Positions 1-14,677 of a DNA stretch of 64,000 nucleotides are shown one piece after another. Position 1 is the stretch's first letter; every line of letters starts with the position of its first letter. A model generated the notes under the pieces. The model saw only the letters and a list, made by a program, of their open reading frames with translations, was not told where the DNA came from and made no database searches. Made by a program: the position numbers and the translations under genes. This stretch comes from Symbiodinium sp. CCMP2592 (lineage: Eukaryota > Sar > Dinophyceae > Suessiales > Symbiodiniaceae), in assembly GCA_905221615.1 (NCBI GenBank), contig CAJNDT010000139.1, forward strand, positions 142,501 to 206,500, written 5' to 3'.

Positions 1-43
1 TCATAGAAGGAGAAAGCACCACCCTGCGCTCGATTTTCCACAG

Positions 44-3000
44 GAGACGGAAGCCGGCCAACGAGAGCAGCGGCGAGTGCTTCAGCCTGCGCGGAGTCCT
101 GTGCTGCGCCGCACCTCGGCCGCCTCGGCTGGGCACAGTGAACTGGGTAGCATTGTTTGGAACGCAGGTTAGCTTCGGCTTGACCTTTTACCTGGGCGGA
201 GTGCAGATGGAGGCGGGATGCGAATGGGGGAATGAGAAAGCATCGATGTCAGCCCCACTTCTGGCAAGGTGTCGGTGCTCACCAGCCTGCCAGTTCCCCG
301 AGCCGGTGAAGTCGATCTGTCAAAGTTGCCGCACCCCGGCCCTTGCGCAGAGCAGCGAAGGTTGGGGCAAGGGGTGCGGGTACGTGCCAAGGGCCATGCC
401 GAGTGCCCCGAGCTTCCTGTCGGCCTCGGAGGCTGCGTGAGCCGGTGCAGTGGACTTGCTGATGCTTTGCCTCAATGGTCCAGAAGGATCAGGCTTGCTG
501 CTGTGAGGCGGATCTACCGGTTATGACATCCTCTGCATCTACGCAGGAGACAGATCGAGTCAGGTTAGCTGTGCGGAACACAACTGAAAGGTTCAGCCAC
601 AGAAAGCATGCGGCGCTCGTACAGGAGGCTGGCTTGACATCCAGCACGGCGCCAGCAACGGGAGAGCCAGCTGTGGCCGCTGCCTACATGGTTCGAACTG
701 CAGCAGCAACAGGTGCAGCAGCATTGAAATGAATCGCAAGGAGTTTGCCTGACAGTAAGGCCGTCAGCTCGCCGCCATCCACCACAGTTCCAGTCGGAGA
801 AATTGGTTACGTGATTCCAAGAAATGACCAGTGTCCCAAAGGCCCGCAGCCTTGGCCGAGTGTCCGAAGACGTCCGAAGTGTGTTGGTGTGGTATTTGCA
901 GCAGAAGCTTTGACATGATCAGGCACGGATCAGGTCGCTTGCCTTACTTTGGCGGCACGTGCAGATTGTAGAGCTTGAGTTGTAAAAGATATCCGGCCTG
1001 TTGGTGAGGTCATGGACTTGCAGATGTGTTTGGAAGCTGCAGCTTACCTGAAGAAGCGGCTTGACTGCTGGGGCATCGTGTGAGCAAGGATGCTCTACAT
1101 CCTGTGCGGATTTTCTGCCTTTGAGGAAGTTGATGTCAAGCTCCATATTTACTGCGGAGCATGACCCTCCGGGCTGTATTTACCGATCTTCGGACCGGGT
1201 GATTCAGCTGCAGGAGTCAATCAAGAGCGAAATCCATTGCTTTGCTTCGGAGCCCTCTCGACAGAGCGGACGGCGGTCGCTTTGTGGGCTGCATGTCTTG
1301 CGCTCTTGACTTAGGACATCTTCTTCAATGGTCATCCGGAAGGAGGTCACAACCCGGATCGACGGCCTGTCTGCCGAGGAAGCGCGTGTGGGTGGTTGCC
1401 GTGGCTTTCCAAGGCTGAACAGACACGAAGAGACCCACTCCATGGTGGCTCCGAGTCAGCAGCTTCAAAGCGGAAATAGAATCTGGGCCGCCCTTCCGAA
1501 GCCCAACACACTGGCACTGGCAGGAGCCATTGGCCTTTCCGGCATCTCGCAGCAGAACATCAAGCCCGTTGCTGCTTGGGATCAGGCCAGGCGGCGCTCT
1601 TTTTGTTTCTTCGTGTTGGGTGGATTGTTGGCTTGTTTGAGCCTTTTCGGGCCTCTGCAAGGCTCCCGAAGCGATTCGGGAAGAGGCCAGGCAGAGACCG
1701 TGCCGTTCTGCAGGGATGTCGTGGACAAGTCCACTCAGGGATGATACAGGAATTGCTGTTCGGAAGGGAAAAGTATCTATCTTGACTGCCATCCAAGCCA
1801 GGCTTCTCGCATCCGCCTGTTCTGCTTTGCATGGACGCCATTTCGTCCGAGCGACGAGGCCATTCATCAGGTATAGTGAGTGTAATGTGGTCAGCAAGAG
1901 CTGAGCTCAGCAGGCTCGTAGCATAGGGCCAGATGTGCCACTAGCACGCATCAGCAATGCTGAATTTGAGAGATGCTCGGGAGTCCCTGCCTTTGCAGAG
2001 GCGGTGCTTCAAGAAGTGAGGACACAGTTCTCCAAGTGCGATGGCCATGCCTTCTTCAGCGCCTCAGAGACGGAAAGGTATGTGAGGCACGCACTTGTCT
2101 GGATTTTCGGCAGACACAAGCAGGTGTGCAAACGACTTGGGATTTCGGGGATGAGGATTGCTCAGGTGATCGTCATCCACATGGTGAGACGGATGACGTG
2201 ATCATTGTGAAAGTTCCGGAGCAGAGGGTGCCAAGGACAGATGGCCAATGGTTGCGTTGGCCTCAGAAGCCATTTTCGGACTTGGTGGGCCTGTGTTCTC
2301 TCTTTGGATTCAAAGTCATGAAGGTATCACCGCAACATGGTCGGCTTGATGCCCACATGGACTCATCTTCTGAAGACCGGAATGGCAGAGGAGTACGAGA
2401 CTTGTCTTGGCTGGCCCTGTCTTGCGTTGATGAGGCCTTTCTTCAGTTTCGCTTTGGTGGAAAGACTCGCCCTTAACTTGAAGATGTGTCAAGGACTGGG
2501 TGTTGAACGCCGAGTGTGGGCCTCGGCCAGGAAGCTTCGCACATGCACCGAAGCGGAGTGGAGGCTGGACCACTTCACGAGTCCCAGCAGGTGCCGCTTG
2601 GGCATCGTCAGCCGTTCGGCTGCAAGATCCCCCTTGAGCCCAAACCCTCTGTCTATCTCTGTCTCGCAGCCTTGGAGGCTACCTTGAGAACTTGAGGAGC
2701 GGCTCCGGCAAAGAGCAGCTTGGCAGCTCTTGAGTATTCCTAGCGCAAGCAGGGTGAGTTTACTCCGAATCGCAGGCAGCGCCTTGCCAGTGGTGCCCTG
2801 ATGTTGATGTGGGGGAATGCCTTTGCTGCCAGGCTGCAGTCAAAAACTCTCTGACAGCGACGCTTTGCGCAAAGTGCAACGTGCTTTGAGCAGCTCCGCC
2901 GAGGTCTTCAACAAGAAGATGGTGACCTCAATGCGTGAGCAGTGGAAGTTTCTCGGGGTCACGGAGAAAGAGAAATCGGTCGGCGTCGGATGCCCCCAGT

Positions 3001-6000
3001 TCATGCGTGGGCGGCAGGAGCTGTTTCAGGGGCATCGAAGCAAGCGAGCAGCTTCCTTGCATAGTAATCTGTGAGATTGCGTGCAGTGCTACGGGCGATT
3101 GCATCAGGAGTGGCCTCAACATTGCTCTCAAGACATCGTGCCGCTTCTCTTGCATGCCGAAATGGTTTGTTTTGCACGGTGCACATAGGCCACTGTTGAT
3201 CCGGCAGAAGCAGGAGCTTAGCCGCTCGCACTCTTGGACTGCCAGCCTACAGTCCCTCCTGTGCTCTGCAAGCCTTCCTGCTTCGGCCAAGGTATCCGAA
3301 CATGCTGGACGGAGTGATGCGAGGACAGGCGGAGGCAGGCTTTCGGCACAGCTGGTGTCCAAGTCACCAGTGGCAAACAAAGCAAGTTTGGGGCTTTTGA
3401 GCCTTTTTCTTGAGGCAGTTGGAAGATCTGGCTGCGGTCAGCCGGATGCCACCAACGGGCTTCTCAGTTGCGGGCAGTGGCTTCAACTCTGTGTCCTCAG
3501 CCGGAGCCTACAGTTCTAATCATCCGAGGAGAGGTGTCCTCTTCCAGTTGGGCTGCTGGGAGATGCAGAAGAATCCGTTTGGCATGTCGGAGGAAGGCCT
3601 TTTCCTGCGACATGCTCCAAAGCATCGAAGTCTTGGGATCTTCTGTGGTCAGGTGAAATGGATGCTATTCGGGAATTTGCCATCATCCAGGGCATGAAGG
3701 ACCAGCTGACGGGTGCCTTACATCTTGAATCTCTCATCTGGCAGCCAGTCTGTGACCCGGCAAGGATCAAGGAGAAGCGCGGAAGCGGTATGCTGGAACG
3801 GATCAAGTGCCCCGCCATGGCGAATCACGATCCAACGCCGGTGCTTAGCTTTGATGCGTACCGCAGACACCGTGGCTGCAGGCTGACAATGTGAAGCTTT
3901 GGTTTTCCGCCAAGAATGTTCCAGATCCTCGGATGCACCCTGATAAGGCTATATATCTTGTTCTGGTGCACAAAGAGTTGTCTTGCTGTACCTGTGCAAG
4001 GTCATACACCACATAGTGAGTGCCGACGTCCACAAGCTGGCCCGTGAACTGCTGGACCCAGAGCCAGAGCTCCAAAAAGAAGCTACTATTTGCAGAGTGT
4101 TTGTTGCAAGTCGCAGAGTGGGAGGCCAGTGCGGCCAGCAAGCAGATGGAAGAAGGCAGACCAGACTGCTCCAATTTGTTGCCGTTTGCTTCTTCGTGAC
4201 CTGCGAAAAGAGGACTCGAAAACGCTGCGGGGCTGGCCTTGTCCTCGGCTCTCGAGAGTTGCGCGCTTATTGCCGTGGCTCAACGAAGAGAGAAGCTGCG
4301 ATTCAACGTGGAGCTTGTCGGCATGGCGGGGGGGAGGGAGCACATGCTCTTCTTCGTCCTGAAAGCCCGAAGCCATGACCTCGCATGCCTTGGGAAACTC
4401 TGCAAGAGCACGAGGTTCCTGCATCGATGGCATCATCATTGAAACGATCCTGTCAGGACGCTCCCTCAACACAGAACGTGTCCTGGCGCGCGAGAGCTAA
4501 GAGCTTGGTCCGCTTGGTGCTTTGAAAGCCGCAGGATCTTGAGTCAAGCCTGACGCAGCTGCGGGCTTGCCAGAGCCCCAGGTCCCCAAGACCTGGCGCG
4601 CAGCATGAGCCGGGCGTTAGCCGTGTTCTTGTCCTTGTTTCCTCAGGGTGTTCGTGACGTTGCTACTTCAGGCTTCCAGCCGCCCATGGCTCCTTCTGCA
4701 GACTCTTTGCGGCCTTTGCGCTTGCTCCTCCTGGCAGTGCAGCACGCCCGCGAGGTGCTGTGTAGCAGCACTTTCATCCTGTCTACAGTCTACAGTACAG
4801 AGTGCACCAGAATGTTGACCGAAGTTTCTACGTTCGTAAGGGTTCATCAGGCAACATTACGTGCTCGATCAGCACGTGTGGCCGGCCCACTAAATCTAGC
4901 TGGAAGTCATGCTCAAGGTTTTGCCCCAAACCCGGGCCCGACCAGGGACCTCGGCCTCCGTCGCGAGCCTTCGGGAAGTGTCGGAATTTCGGGAATGCCG
5001 CCGAAGGCGTACAGCTCTGACCCATCGATTTCCATCAAGGCCGCGACAAAGACGTCCCTTGGCTCCGAAAGACGGGAGACCCTTTTGGAAGACTGACTAC
5101 ACTATACCTGCTCGTCGCGTCACTTCAGCTCACTTCGCGTTTTGCAACCTGGGTCAGATGATGTGATTCCTCTGCCCAGCAGACCAGGAGCGGTGAAGAT
5201 ACAGAGCAAGCAGAGGCCGTGAGTTCTTGCAGCGCAGCGCAGCCCTGTCTGTGTGTGTTTTGGAACTGTACGCACCTATTTACTGGGACTATCGGCCGTT
5301 TTCTCTGCCTGTGTACCTGCTAGCTCTCGAACAACAAGCATTGAGCTATATTGAGCTGCCAGCTCGAAAGCAAAGACCCTCATTGCAGGAAGTCCTTGCT
5401 GTGCCGCAGCTTGGACTTGGGCGCGAAAAGCACCTGAAAACCTTGCTGGGAGGCTCAGACTCGGCTCATAGGCTTCAGAGCTCCAAGGCTTCAAGTGTGG
5501 TGCCCTCTTTCGCGACTGGCTTGTCTGCCGGCTTTCTCAAGAAAATCGTTGCGGACCCATGCCTGGCGAGAATTTCACTGCAAAGTCTCAGTGAAGCAGG
5601 AGGTATCATTAAGCATCAATGGCTGCCCAAGAGCATGACAAGATTGCCCAAGGTCGGAGATTCTTCCACTGTCACAGATCCATGATGCTCTTCAGTACAT
5701 GCCTTAGCAGCCACCGCAGTCCGGGCCTGTCAAAGTGTTCGACACGGCTGCTCATCGAAGTCTGCTCGTGTGAATGCAGCGTACCAACACTTCCTCGCCC
5801 AGGCAGCATCTAGAACAACTTCCAAGTTCATCTGCATCTCCACTGGCACCCTTCACCAGGCAGTGAGGCACTCGGTACTCGTACGTGTAGGGCGCTGCAT
5901 GTTTGATTGCTTTGCTTCGACCACGCAGGGCACGTGCAAAGTTTGCGTGGCCCGGGTCGGCTTGAACTGTGGGCCTGCAATAACGGCTTAGGATCCTGCA

Positions 6001-6100
6001 GCTGTCCAGGGCTCTGCTACTGGGCGGGCTTCAGGCAGATGGTGGTAAGCACTCTGGATCGTCATAGACGCGCTCCATGTCTACCGTAGTCCTTTCAGGC
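44..6100 (+). CDS. MDN1: Probable upstream (linker) exons of midasin, boundaries unclear
   Basis: The stretch just before the certain midasin exons has many short + strand open blocks with splice-like edges. Examples are an exon after the acceptor at 41-43, a block around 549-650 (ETDRVRLAVRNTTERF), 1030-1074 (MCLEAAAYLKKRLDCW), 2011-2078 (AVLQEVRTQFSKCDGHAF) ending on GTATGTGAG, 2340-2575, 2880-2970, 3980-4110 (SADVHKLARELLDPEPELQ) and 5540-5680. No family motif could be matched. The midasin linker is long and poorly conserved, so assignment rests on position and strand only. Some of these blocks may be chance reading frames. Confidence 0.4.
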
Positions 6101-6179
6101 CTCCTTGGCAACGGCACAGGTTTCGCCTGATCCTCATAAACATGCAACCCGATTCACGGACGGCACGAGTCTCGGTCGG

Positions 6180-7650
6180 ATAAGGTTTGAGCTTCTTCGG
6201 CTGGTATGCTTCCTGATGGAGCCTTCATCTGCATGCTGTTGCTTCCGTCCACCACCTCACAAGTCTCACACACCCTCCGTCCAGGAGAAAGGCCTCAACT
6301 CCAAAGAAGAGGAGGAGGAAGGGGAAGGTGAAGGCCACACTCCGCAAAGCCTGCCATCAAGAGAAGTCGGATGGAGACTTAATTGCCCAGGCGAGGGTGG
6401 CACGGAGTGGCAGACTGGGACTGGCATGGGTCCCTTGGCACCTTAGGATGGCGGCTTTGCTCCGTTCAGTCCGTGTTGCCACAGCATAGACACGGAGTTG
6501 AGCCCTCGTAAAGTTCCATCACCAGTGAGTGAGCACGTCTTCGTTTGATGTGCTAATGCTGTAGTCTGACACAACCGCATCTCGGAAGGTGAGGGTGAGG
6601 GCATGAAGGATGTTACGGACGAGATCGAGGAGCACCTGCCCCTGTGGAAGAGTGGGCTAGGCGGCTAGGCGGCCCGGCCTAAGAGGCTTGTGCCTGAGCA
6701 GGACGATGCTCAGCTCGAGGGCACTCGCAACGAGCAGCAGGAGCAGCAGCACTGGACCCAGGGTGGATCCTTACATCTCTGCAGAGTTTTTCTCGAGTCC
6801 CTGCAAAGAGGCCGGAGCCTGAGCAGCCCAAACCGAGCGAGGACTCTTTGTCGCTCTGTCACTACACCTTTTTTTGTCATGAGCCGTGCATAGCCGTGCT
6901 GCTCCGTGCCGCTCCGTGCCGGTTGCAGGATAATGCGAGGGAGGTGGGCTTCGACTTAGACACGGAAGCAAAAGCCATGCCACAGGAGGCGCATGAATGT
7001 TACTCAGATTTGTCGAGGGCATTGGCAATGAAGCAGCTCTAGGAAGATGACAAAAAGCAAGATGAGGAGAAGGAAAATGAGGAGGAGCTCTTGCCTCAGC
7101 ATTCCACTGGCCAAGCCGCGTTTGCGGAAATACTGCAGCAGTGTGGCAGTGTGCTGTCACCAGCCGTGCCACATGTTGCTCGGCTGGCGTAAACAAAGCT
7201 TCACACCTCTCCAAGATCAGAGTCACGTCAAGTTCAGAGCTGATTGTGAGGCAGGATCTGGATCGTCAACAAGGCAGGCCCAAGACCATGAAGCAAGAAG
7301 CAGCTGACGATTCTGTGCTTGTTTCTCGTGTGGTGGCAACTGCTAGTGACGGCAGGTGATGTGGACCTTTCGAAGGGCGGCATGCTCGACGAGAAGTTAT
7401 GGAACGGAGAGGACGAGGACAGAAAGGGAGCTATCACTGTCCCAATCGCAGCAGGCTGCTGGCAGCTGGCTTGCATGTAAAGCTGTATCTGCCGGAAGGA
7501 CGACAAAGAAGATGAGAAAGATGGCGATCGCCCCAGCGGTTTTATAGAATAGCGATCTCGGTGCCAAGGGTGCATTGCTGGAGATCGAGGAGATGAGCCT
7601 GAGGAGAAGGAGACGGGACCGCAAGAGGACATCGAGGCGCCAGACCCGTC
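6180..7650 (+). CDS. MDN1: Midasin exons: entry to the Asp/Glu-rich region
   Basis: Successive exons read FELLRLVCFLMEP (about 6187-6225), EKGLNSKEEEEEGEGEG (about 6286-6335), GTEWQTGTGMG (about 6397-6430), GEGEGMKDVTDEIE (about 6590-6633), QDDAQLEGTRNEQQEQQ (about 6698-6750), DNAREVGFDLDTEA (about 6931-6972), EDDKKQDEEKENEEEL (about 7044-7091), DVDLSKGGMLDEKLWNGEDE (about 7360-7425) and DEPEEKETGPQEDIEAPD (about 7591-7645). The order and the phrases GTGMGEGEG.KDV..IE and LDEKLW match the start of the midasin acidic tail. The junction DEIE|QDDAQ joins in frame if the donor at about 6634 is GA (GAGCAC) and the acceptor is the AG at about 6697. Confidence 0.85.
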
Positions 7651-7957
7651 TTGACAACTGGCATTTGTCTCACGGTTTTGCTTACCCCACGCTGTACCGG
7701 CATGCTCCAGGAACCTCGGGAATCATGACACTAGTTCAGACTGCATATTGCTTACCCTATTATGATTATGATTATTGTTATTATATACACCTGCAAAAGT
7801 TTCCATTTTCAGTTGTCAGATGTGCAATGCCCTGCGGAGCGACTTGGTTATCTGAAATAATTATACGAATTCGCACGACTCAGCTTCGGTACGCCGAAAG
7901 CAGGCCTAACAACGGAGCAAGTTGAATCGAACAAAGCAAGAACCACGTGACTTGCAC

Positions 7958-8000
<43 letters not shown>

Positions 8001-11000
8001 TTTGCACTGCTCTGGAATAGCTGTACACTGTTCCTAAATAAATGTATGTCTTGCGACGAATCCTATGATCGGCTTCTTCGAAATGCTGTTTGCATCCTGC
8101 AGGTAAGGCCACATTGGCAGACCACAAGTGACCCATGTATCGAGTCCTGCAGCAAGCGCTTGCCAATCAGCTGGGCATAGTCCTAGGACTCTCCGGCCAA
8201 CGCCTTCTTGGTACTTTCAGATCGAAGGGTGGTACAAATATGAGCAACGGTCGTTTCAGCACTGTCTCGTGGTTCGAAGCAAGGCAGCCGAGACTTGACC
8301 TTTGGGCAATGATAAACACTCTTTTGTTCGGAACAGTCGCGAGCCTGTTAACGGCCGCAGTTCAAGTTCTGCGCGGCAAGCACAAAAGATGATACAAGTG
8401 CTTTGCGAGTCAAGTGCGATTGAAGAGGGTTGGGCATGTTAGGCTTCAGGGTGTCTAGGGTTTGTAGTTTTGGGGTTTAGGGTGCCGTGCCAGGGTGTTT
8501 AGTGTTACAGGTTTGGGTTTCAGGTTTTTGGGTTCAGGGTTGCACGGTTTAGAGCTAGTGATTAATTGCAACAGATCTCAGGGTTATTCAGATATAGAGA
8601 GTTTTGGGTTCTAGGGGTTCTACGGGTTCACGGTTTTGAGACTTCACATGGTGTTTAGGTTTTATGGTTTTCGGGTTTGAAGTCTAGTGGGGTAGGGAGC
8701 GAGAGAGAGCGAGCGAGAGAGAGAGAGAGTGTGTGTGTGTGTGTGTGCGAAAGAGTTGAAGAAGCGTGTGTGAGAGAGAGAGGTGTGTGTGCGCATGCTA
8801 GTGTGTGTGTGTGTGCGCGTGTGTGTTTGGTGATGTTGATGTCCACTGTGAGTGCATATACATACGCACACATACAGACATACAGCATCAATCCACGCAT
8901 ACTTGGCACATGGTTGCAACTGCTCAGCCTAGTCGCAGGCACATGGAGCGCAGGGCGAGGGCGAAGCAGCAGGGCACTTACGGGTAGGATGACACTTGCT
9001 TCTCTTTTGATGCGCAGGTGCCAGCTTCTGGAACCTTTGAGCTTTGATCTGACCTGGGATCAACTCCCGACCTGTACACAACGCACTCAATCACTAGATG
9101 TACCGAGACTGGCTGGACTAGCTCGTCTACACGTCCAGACAGACAAAGTGAATGTAGCAAGGTCATCGTGAGAAGGCTTCGGTTCAGCATGGTTCAGCAG
9201 CTCTGCCGTGGTGTCGGACGTGGTTGAAGCCAGTGCATGTGCTGAAGGACACAACTGCAAAGGACGAGAACGACAGCCCCTGCCTGAGTTCCAACGTGTC
9301 ATGTGTCTGTGGTCGATACCACCTTTAAACCTTCCGGCGCCTCGCAGCTTGAAGGCAAGTCAAAGAAGCAGCCACCTTTAGAGGATCAAAAGGACGACAA
9401 GGCCGATGCCAAGGAGGCGCCGGAACAGGACTGAATGAGGGATTGCGTGGACGCGGGTCTTTGTTTCTGTCTCCTGGCTAGCAGTGCAGGATCCACAGGA
9501 ACCCGACAAGACGGAGTTTGAAGACAAGGATGCGCAGTTTGACGTCCAAATGCCCCAAGGGTGCGGGTCCGAGTGCGTGCATCGGTATCGGTATTGCTTG
9601 CTTTATGCTATAGCCAGGAACGATGGTGCAGACGGCGAAGGCGAAGGCGAAGGTGAAGGCCGGCCCTGAAAGCCATGGACAGCGAGTGCGGAGGGGCCGT
9701 AGATGTCCCCACGACCTGCCAGTGTCGCGATTTCATGGTCCACGGCGCATCTCAGCACAGCTCAGGTGAGGGAGAAGGCCAGGGCGAAGGAGAAGGAGAT
9801 GCCGACTCAGACTTCATCAAGGACATGGAGGGATTGGTGGGTATGTCTGTGCTGACCTGACGGACATCGAATCCGTTTAGACTGGCAAGCAACTTGTGCG
9901 CTCGGAGTCCGACATCGATATGGACGGAGATGGGGAAGGTGGTGACGACGGCGAAGGATCAGAAGGAAGCAAGTGTGAAGAGGCACGCAGCATAGAAGTT
10001 GTCAACCGTGGAGTGGGGCTAGAATGCGCAGAGACACAGACACATACACGCTGACACAAAATGTCAGACAAGTGTGTCAGTTTGCATGCAGGCATGCAGG
10101 CATGCATGCATTCGTGCATCATTAACTACACAGCTGCGCACATAGATCTACATACGTGCCTACGGGCATACATCAATACATGCGCACGTCGCACTTCGGC
10201 TTCTTAAGGACATTGGTGACTTGGATGCTGCTGATCCCGGAGTCAGCTGCCAAGCTGTGTCTTCGTACGGACGTACGGATGCTGCTGCAATGGCTGCAAG
10301 ATGGAGGAGCTTGGCACAATTGCATGCAAGGTCCCTGAAGAGAAGCTTCCAGACGATGCCGGCGCTGAAGAGCTTTCGACTCAACAAGCCGAACCATGTT
10401 GGTTCCATGCTGCTATGTGCAAGATTAAATATGTTCGCAACGGCTCTTATTGGCAGAACGTACTGCGATGTGCACGCAGACTATCAGAACCTACTTGGCC
10501 GAGGCAGGAAGGAGTGGAGCCCTGCGTCACTTCCTGAGACGCGTTGAAAAGAAGGCCAGAGCTCCTGAGTAAAACTTTTCCCAGGTCCAGGGAGAACAGA
10601 AGCCCGAAGAGCAGCAAGAGCAGCAGGACAGGCAGAACATGCCAGCGGTGGCATCCTCCCTAGGGGACCTTGGAAGGATCAGGATGGTGAGAAGCCGCAA
10701 AACGTCGATCCTTCGAAGGCGCCGGGCGCCCAGTCCCGGGCAGTCCCGGGCAGTGCCGGGCAGCTCGTCGCTGCGTGTCTGCGTCCGCTGCTCCGCTCCG
10801 TGAGCAAAGGCAGAGGCCCGAGGAGAAGGCGAAGGCTCCCGAAGAGCCGTGCGAGCCAAAGAACTCGCAGTGAAGAGCCACGGGATACTAAGTGTTGCTG
10901 CTGTTGCTGTGGCTTGTCCCCGGTCTCAGGCTGAAGCAGGGAGATCCTGGAGCTTCTGGCAAGGTGCAAAGGGCCCAGTCCCCTTGCTCTCACCAAGAAG

Positions 11001-14000
11001 TGGCTTCTGCAGGACACCACAGCACCCCAAAAGCAGCAGCAGGACGGAACACGAGACGATGCGGATTGCTCCCTCGGAAAGGTGTCGAAGCCATTGCAAC
11101 CCCTGAAGCTTGGGAAACCGCGGTTGGAAAGTTGCGAGAACTAGAGCACCAGACTCTTCAGATACCGACAGGGTGCCGTGTTCTGCTTGAGGCTGCTTTA
11201 GGCTACGTATCACCCAAATCTGCCCGCTTGGGGACAACCAAGTCTTTCTATTCAAGGGGGCTTAAGCCTTGAGTAGAACCGCCAAACGCAATTCCTTCCG
11301 CGTCTGTGCGAGGACGAGCAGATGTTTGGAGGAAGCACAGGTGAAGCTGCCAACTTCGAGCCGGCTGCCCAGCAGTCTCTGTGGACATTTCTCGTTTTTC
11401 ACGGGACGGAGCTGGCCTGCCAGCCTTTTCCAAAGCATGCTGAGGTCTCAGGCTCAACAGGACGCGCAAGAAGCTTCTGCTGGAGATGAACGAGGAGGCA
11501 TGGATCTTAACCTGTGCCAAGACTGTGTCCCGGTCAAGAAAGCCTTCGTTTGCCAGAAGATTGTGGCAGGCTCAACAGCGACCGCGACCGATTCAAAAGG
11601 CGACGCAGCCGAAATGACTTCCGTCGCCTCCTTGACCATAAGAACCTTTCTGCCAGCTAAGAGGTTTCTGAGGTGCATCGAGCTTGGATGAATGGACTCT
11701 ATGTGTTGTCTTGGCACATGCTGAGGCCAAGCCGCAGAAGTCAAGCGCAGCCGACAAGAAGCGGGGCTGGCAATTGTTAAAGAGCTGACACACCCGATAT
11801 TGAATGCCGTCCAGTGCCTACCCTTTGTCGCCAGCCCGGGGAGGCAGCAGAAGCGCAAACGTGATGTGACCGGCAGCAGCATGCGTCATCAGTAAACATG
11901 CCAGGAAGTCTCCTGCAAAGCCGAGCCCTGCAGACACAGGGGCCAACGAGGACGGGTCTTTCGGGTTTTGAGCAAGTCAAGCCGGTTTGCTCCCTCTCCT
12001 CTTGACCAGATTCGACCAACAGGAAACGGCTTTATAAGACCATGAGTTGAGACGTAGGCTTCCCTCTTCAGCCCAACATCCCAGAGACAGAGTTCAGTAT
12101 GCTAGCAGCCTCAAGTAGCTGATGCAGGCTTGTCGAAAGTCGATGGCATGCGGGGGCCTGATGTTGAGCACTAAAAGAACTGAAGGAGCGCCGCCTGCAA
12201 AAGCTCGACATCTTGCGAGAGGCTGACGGCGGAAACGATGTCCGGACCTGAAGCTTCGAGGGGTCCGTGAGACAACCAATCAGGAGAAAAACAACTGTCA
12301 ACCTTGTTGGTGCTCTTCCGTGTATTTTCGTGTAAGTCTTCTTCGTGGGCTGTCCAAGGCCATGGGCGATCAGCAGGAAGCTGGTGCCGAGCCCGGTCCT
12401 TGGGAAGCAGAGCGCTCGTTCTGGACTTGGGTTCTGCTCAACACGGAGTAGCATTTGGAGTTCAGACTCAGGCAAGGGCTGCACCTCGCAGATCCAAAAA
12501 GCGGGCTGGAAGCCTTGGGTGAGTGCCAAGATGCAGCGACACACTGAGTTGTTGTTCGTGGCTTGCATCGGAACAACCCTGCTCTTGCTACTTGCTTGTT
12601 CTTTCTCTTCGCAGGCAGGTGCAGATCAAAAGGCGCTGGGCGCGGATGGGCAGGCCATTGATCGGAATTAAAATCACTGCGTCGGACTGACACTTCCAAA
12701 AGCCAGCCGCACCGCTACAAGCTTTTGAAACCCAGTGCAGCATTCAGCCACGCCTACAGCACCTGTGCCTTGCGGACACTGCAGGCGGAAGAGGAGAGTG
12801 AGAACGAGGCTCCGGCGATGGAGGAAGATACAGCAGGCAGAGTCGGCTACCACTACAATCAGCTACTTACAAAGCTTCGAGTGCATCGGTGCAGGAATTC
12901 GTAGGTCAGTCGATGATTGATGCACCAGGCCCAGACCAAAACAAGATGCTGCCAGCGACCTATCTCTGTACTTTGTACCATCTGGCCGTTGGTGTTTCAT
13001 GTTGTGCAGAGAGCCTGAACCGGACGGAGGCCCAACATGCGACTCCAGGAGACTGTCCTTCGTAGTGGATCCGGTTGCGCGTTTGTCAGGTGGATTTTGG
13101 TATGGGGTGTAATGTAGTGGCTCTGCTGTTCAATAAGAGCACATCCCCCGCCGGGTGGAAGATGTGTGGTGGAGTAGCATTGCGCAGTGTGGAAGAAGCA
13201 TGTGGCACATGATGCCGGGTGTGAGGGTTCACGTCGCTGTCCATAGCTCGTCGTCGCTCACATCTGCAATGCTATTCAAGGGTTGTAATGATTCCTTTTC
13301 TTGGCGAGGAGGGAGGTGACCGCTGTTGCAGCCAGTGTAGTTTTGATTCTCTTCGACGGAGCCGCATCTCGAGGAGTTGGAAGGTGCTCAAGCTCAAGAA
13401 GAGTCAGGCAAGCAGCTTTTCCCTGCTATTTGACTGGTGATGTGAGAGCCTTGTTGGCGTGGAGAGGCAAGCCCAGAGATCCTTCGCAGAACGACGTCGA
13501 CGACATGAAGCTGGAGGCACGCGGGCGATCTTCTGACTTTGACTTCTGGCCATGCACACCAGCAGTTGCAGGGCTTCCGCGGTGGAGCCAGCTCTGTGCA
13601 TGCTGCGCCGACGGCTCTTGCTTCAGTACAGGAGGCCTGTCCTCTTCGTGTGCCGAGTGATACAGGGCGTTAGAGGAGGGCAGGAACATGGTGGAGAGTC
13701 GTATAAAGGTGCTCGCGCAGAACAGACAGGGGTGCATAAGACGCCTTGCCGGCAGGAAATCCGCTGTGGCCTCACAGTGGATCAAGTCTGTCGACCAAAA
13801 ACGCTTGATGCCAGCTTCTACAGTCCTACATGTCTTCCTGGTTGCAACCAAATGTGGAACAATTGCGTGGGAGCGTACAAGATGGTGGCTTTCTGTAAGC
13901 GAACTGCTATGACCCGTAGCATCTCTCCCCAGAAAGCTGTCATCCATTGCCGGACAACCCAGTCGCAAAACACGGTTAGAGTACTTTCAACGTCAGCCCT

Positions 14001-14389
14001 CTTCAGGCGACGGGTGACAACATGGACGTCGACGACGAAGGTGAAGGTGGCTGGAGGAAGAGGCTGAGATCCAGCTCGCTCTAGTGGAATGCCTATTAGT
14101 TCCCAGTGGAGAATGTCTGGTTTGTGCAGGTCTGAGCACGAAGCTATGCAGCTCTGGGGTCAGCTTGGTCCTTAGCGGGCCATCTCAGGGTCGGAATGTC
14201 CATGCCTTGTTGGCTAAGACAAAGACTGTTTTCTGTTCTTCGGAAGTTTTCCGAACGACCTCCAGAAATCTGCTACGTTTCGTAGGTGCTAGAGCAGCCA
14301 TCCGCTCCACACGGTGCACACGCGATGGCTTGTCAGGACAAGGTTATTCCCTGCTCTTAGCAGCAGTAGTAGTGGTAGTGGTAGTGGTA

Positions 14390-14465
<76 letters not shown>

Positions 14466-14595
14466 CAGTGGCAGTGGCAGTGGCAGTGGCAGTGGCAGTG
14501 GCAGTGGCAGTGGCAGTGGCAGTGGCAGTGGCAGTGGTAGTGGTAGTGGTAGTGGTAGTGGTATGGTAGTGGTAGTGGTAATGGCAGTGGTAGTC

Positions 14596-14677
<82 letters not shown>

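Larger units (their letters stand above)
7651..9350 (+). other. Midasin intron filled with simple sequence
   Basis: About 1.7 kb between recognised midasin exons with no convincing coding. It holds an uninterrupted T tract, degenerate telomere-like repeats and GA/GT microsatellites, each listed separately. Confidence 0.6.
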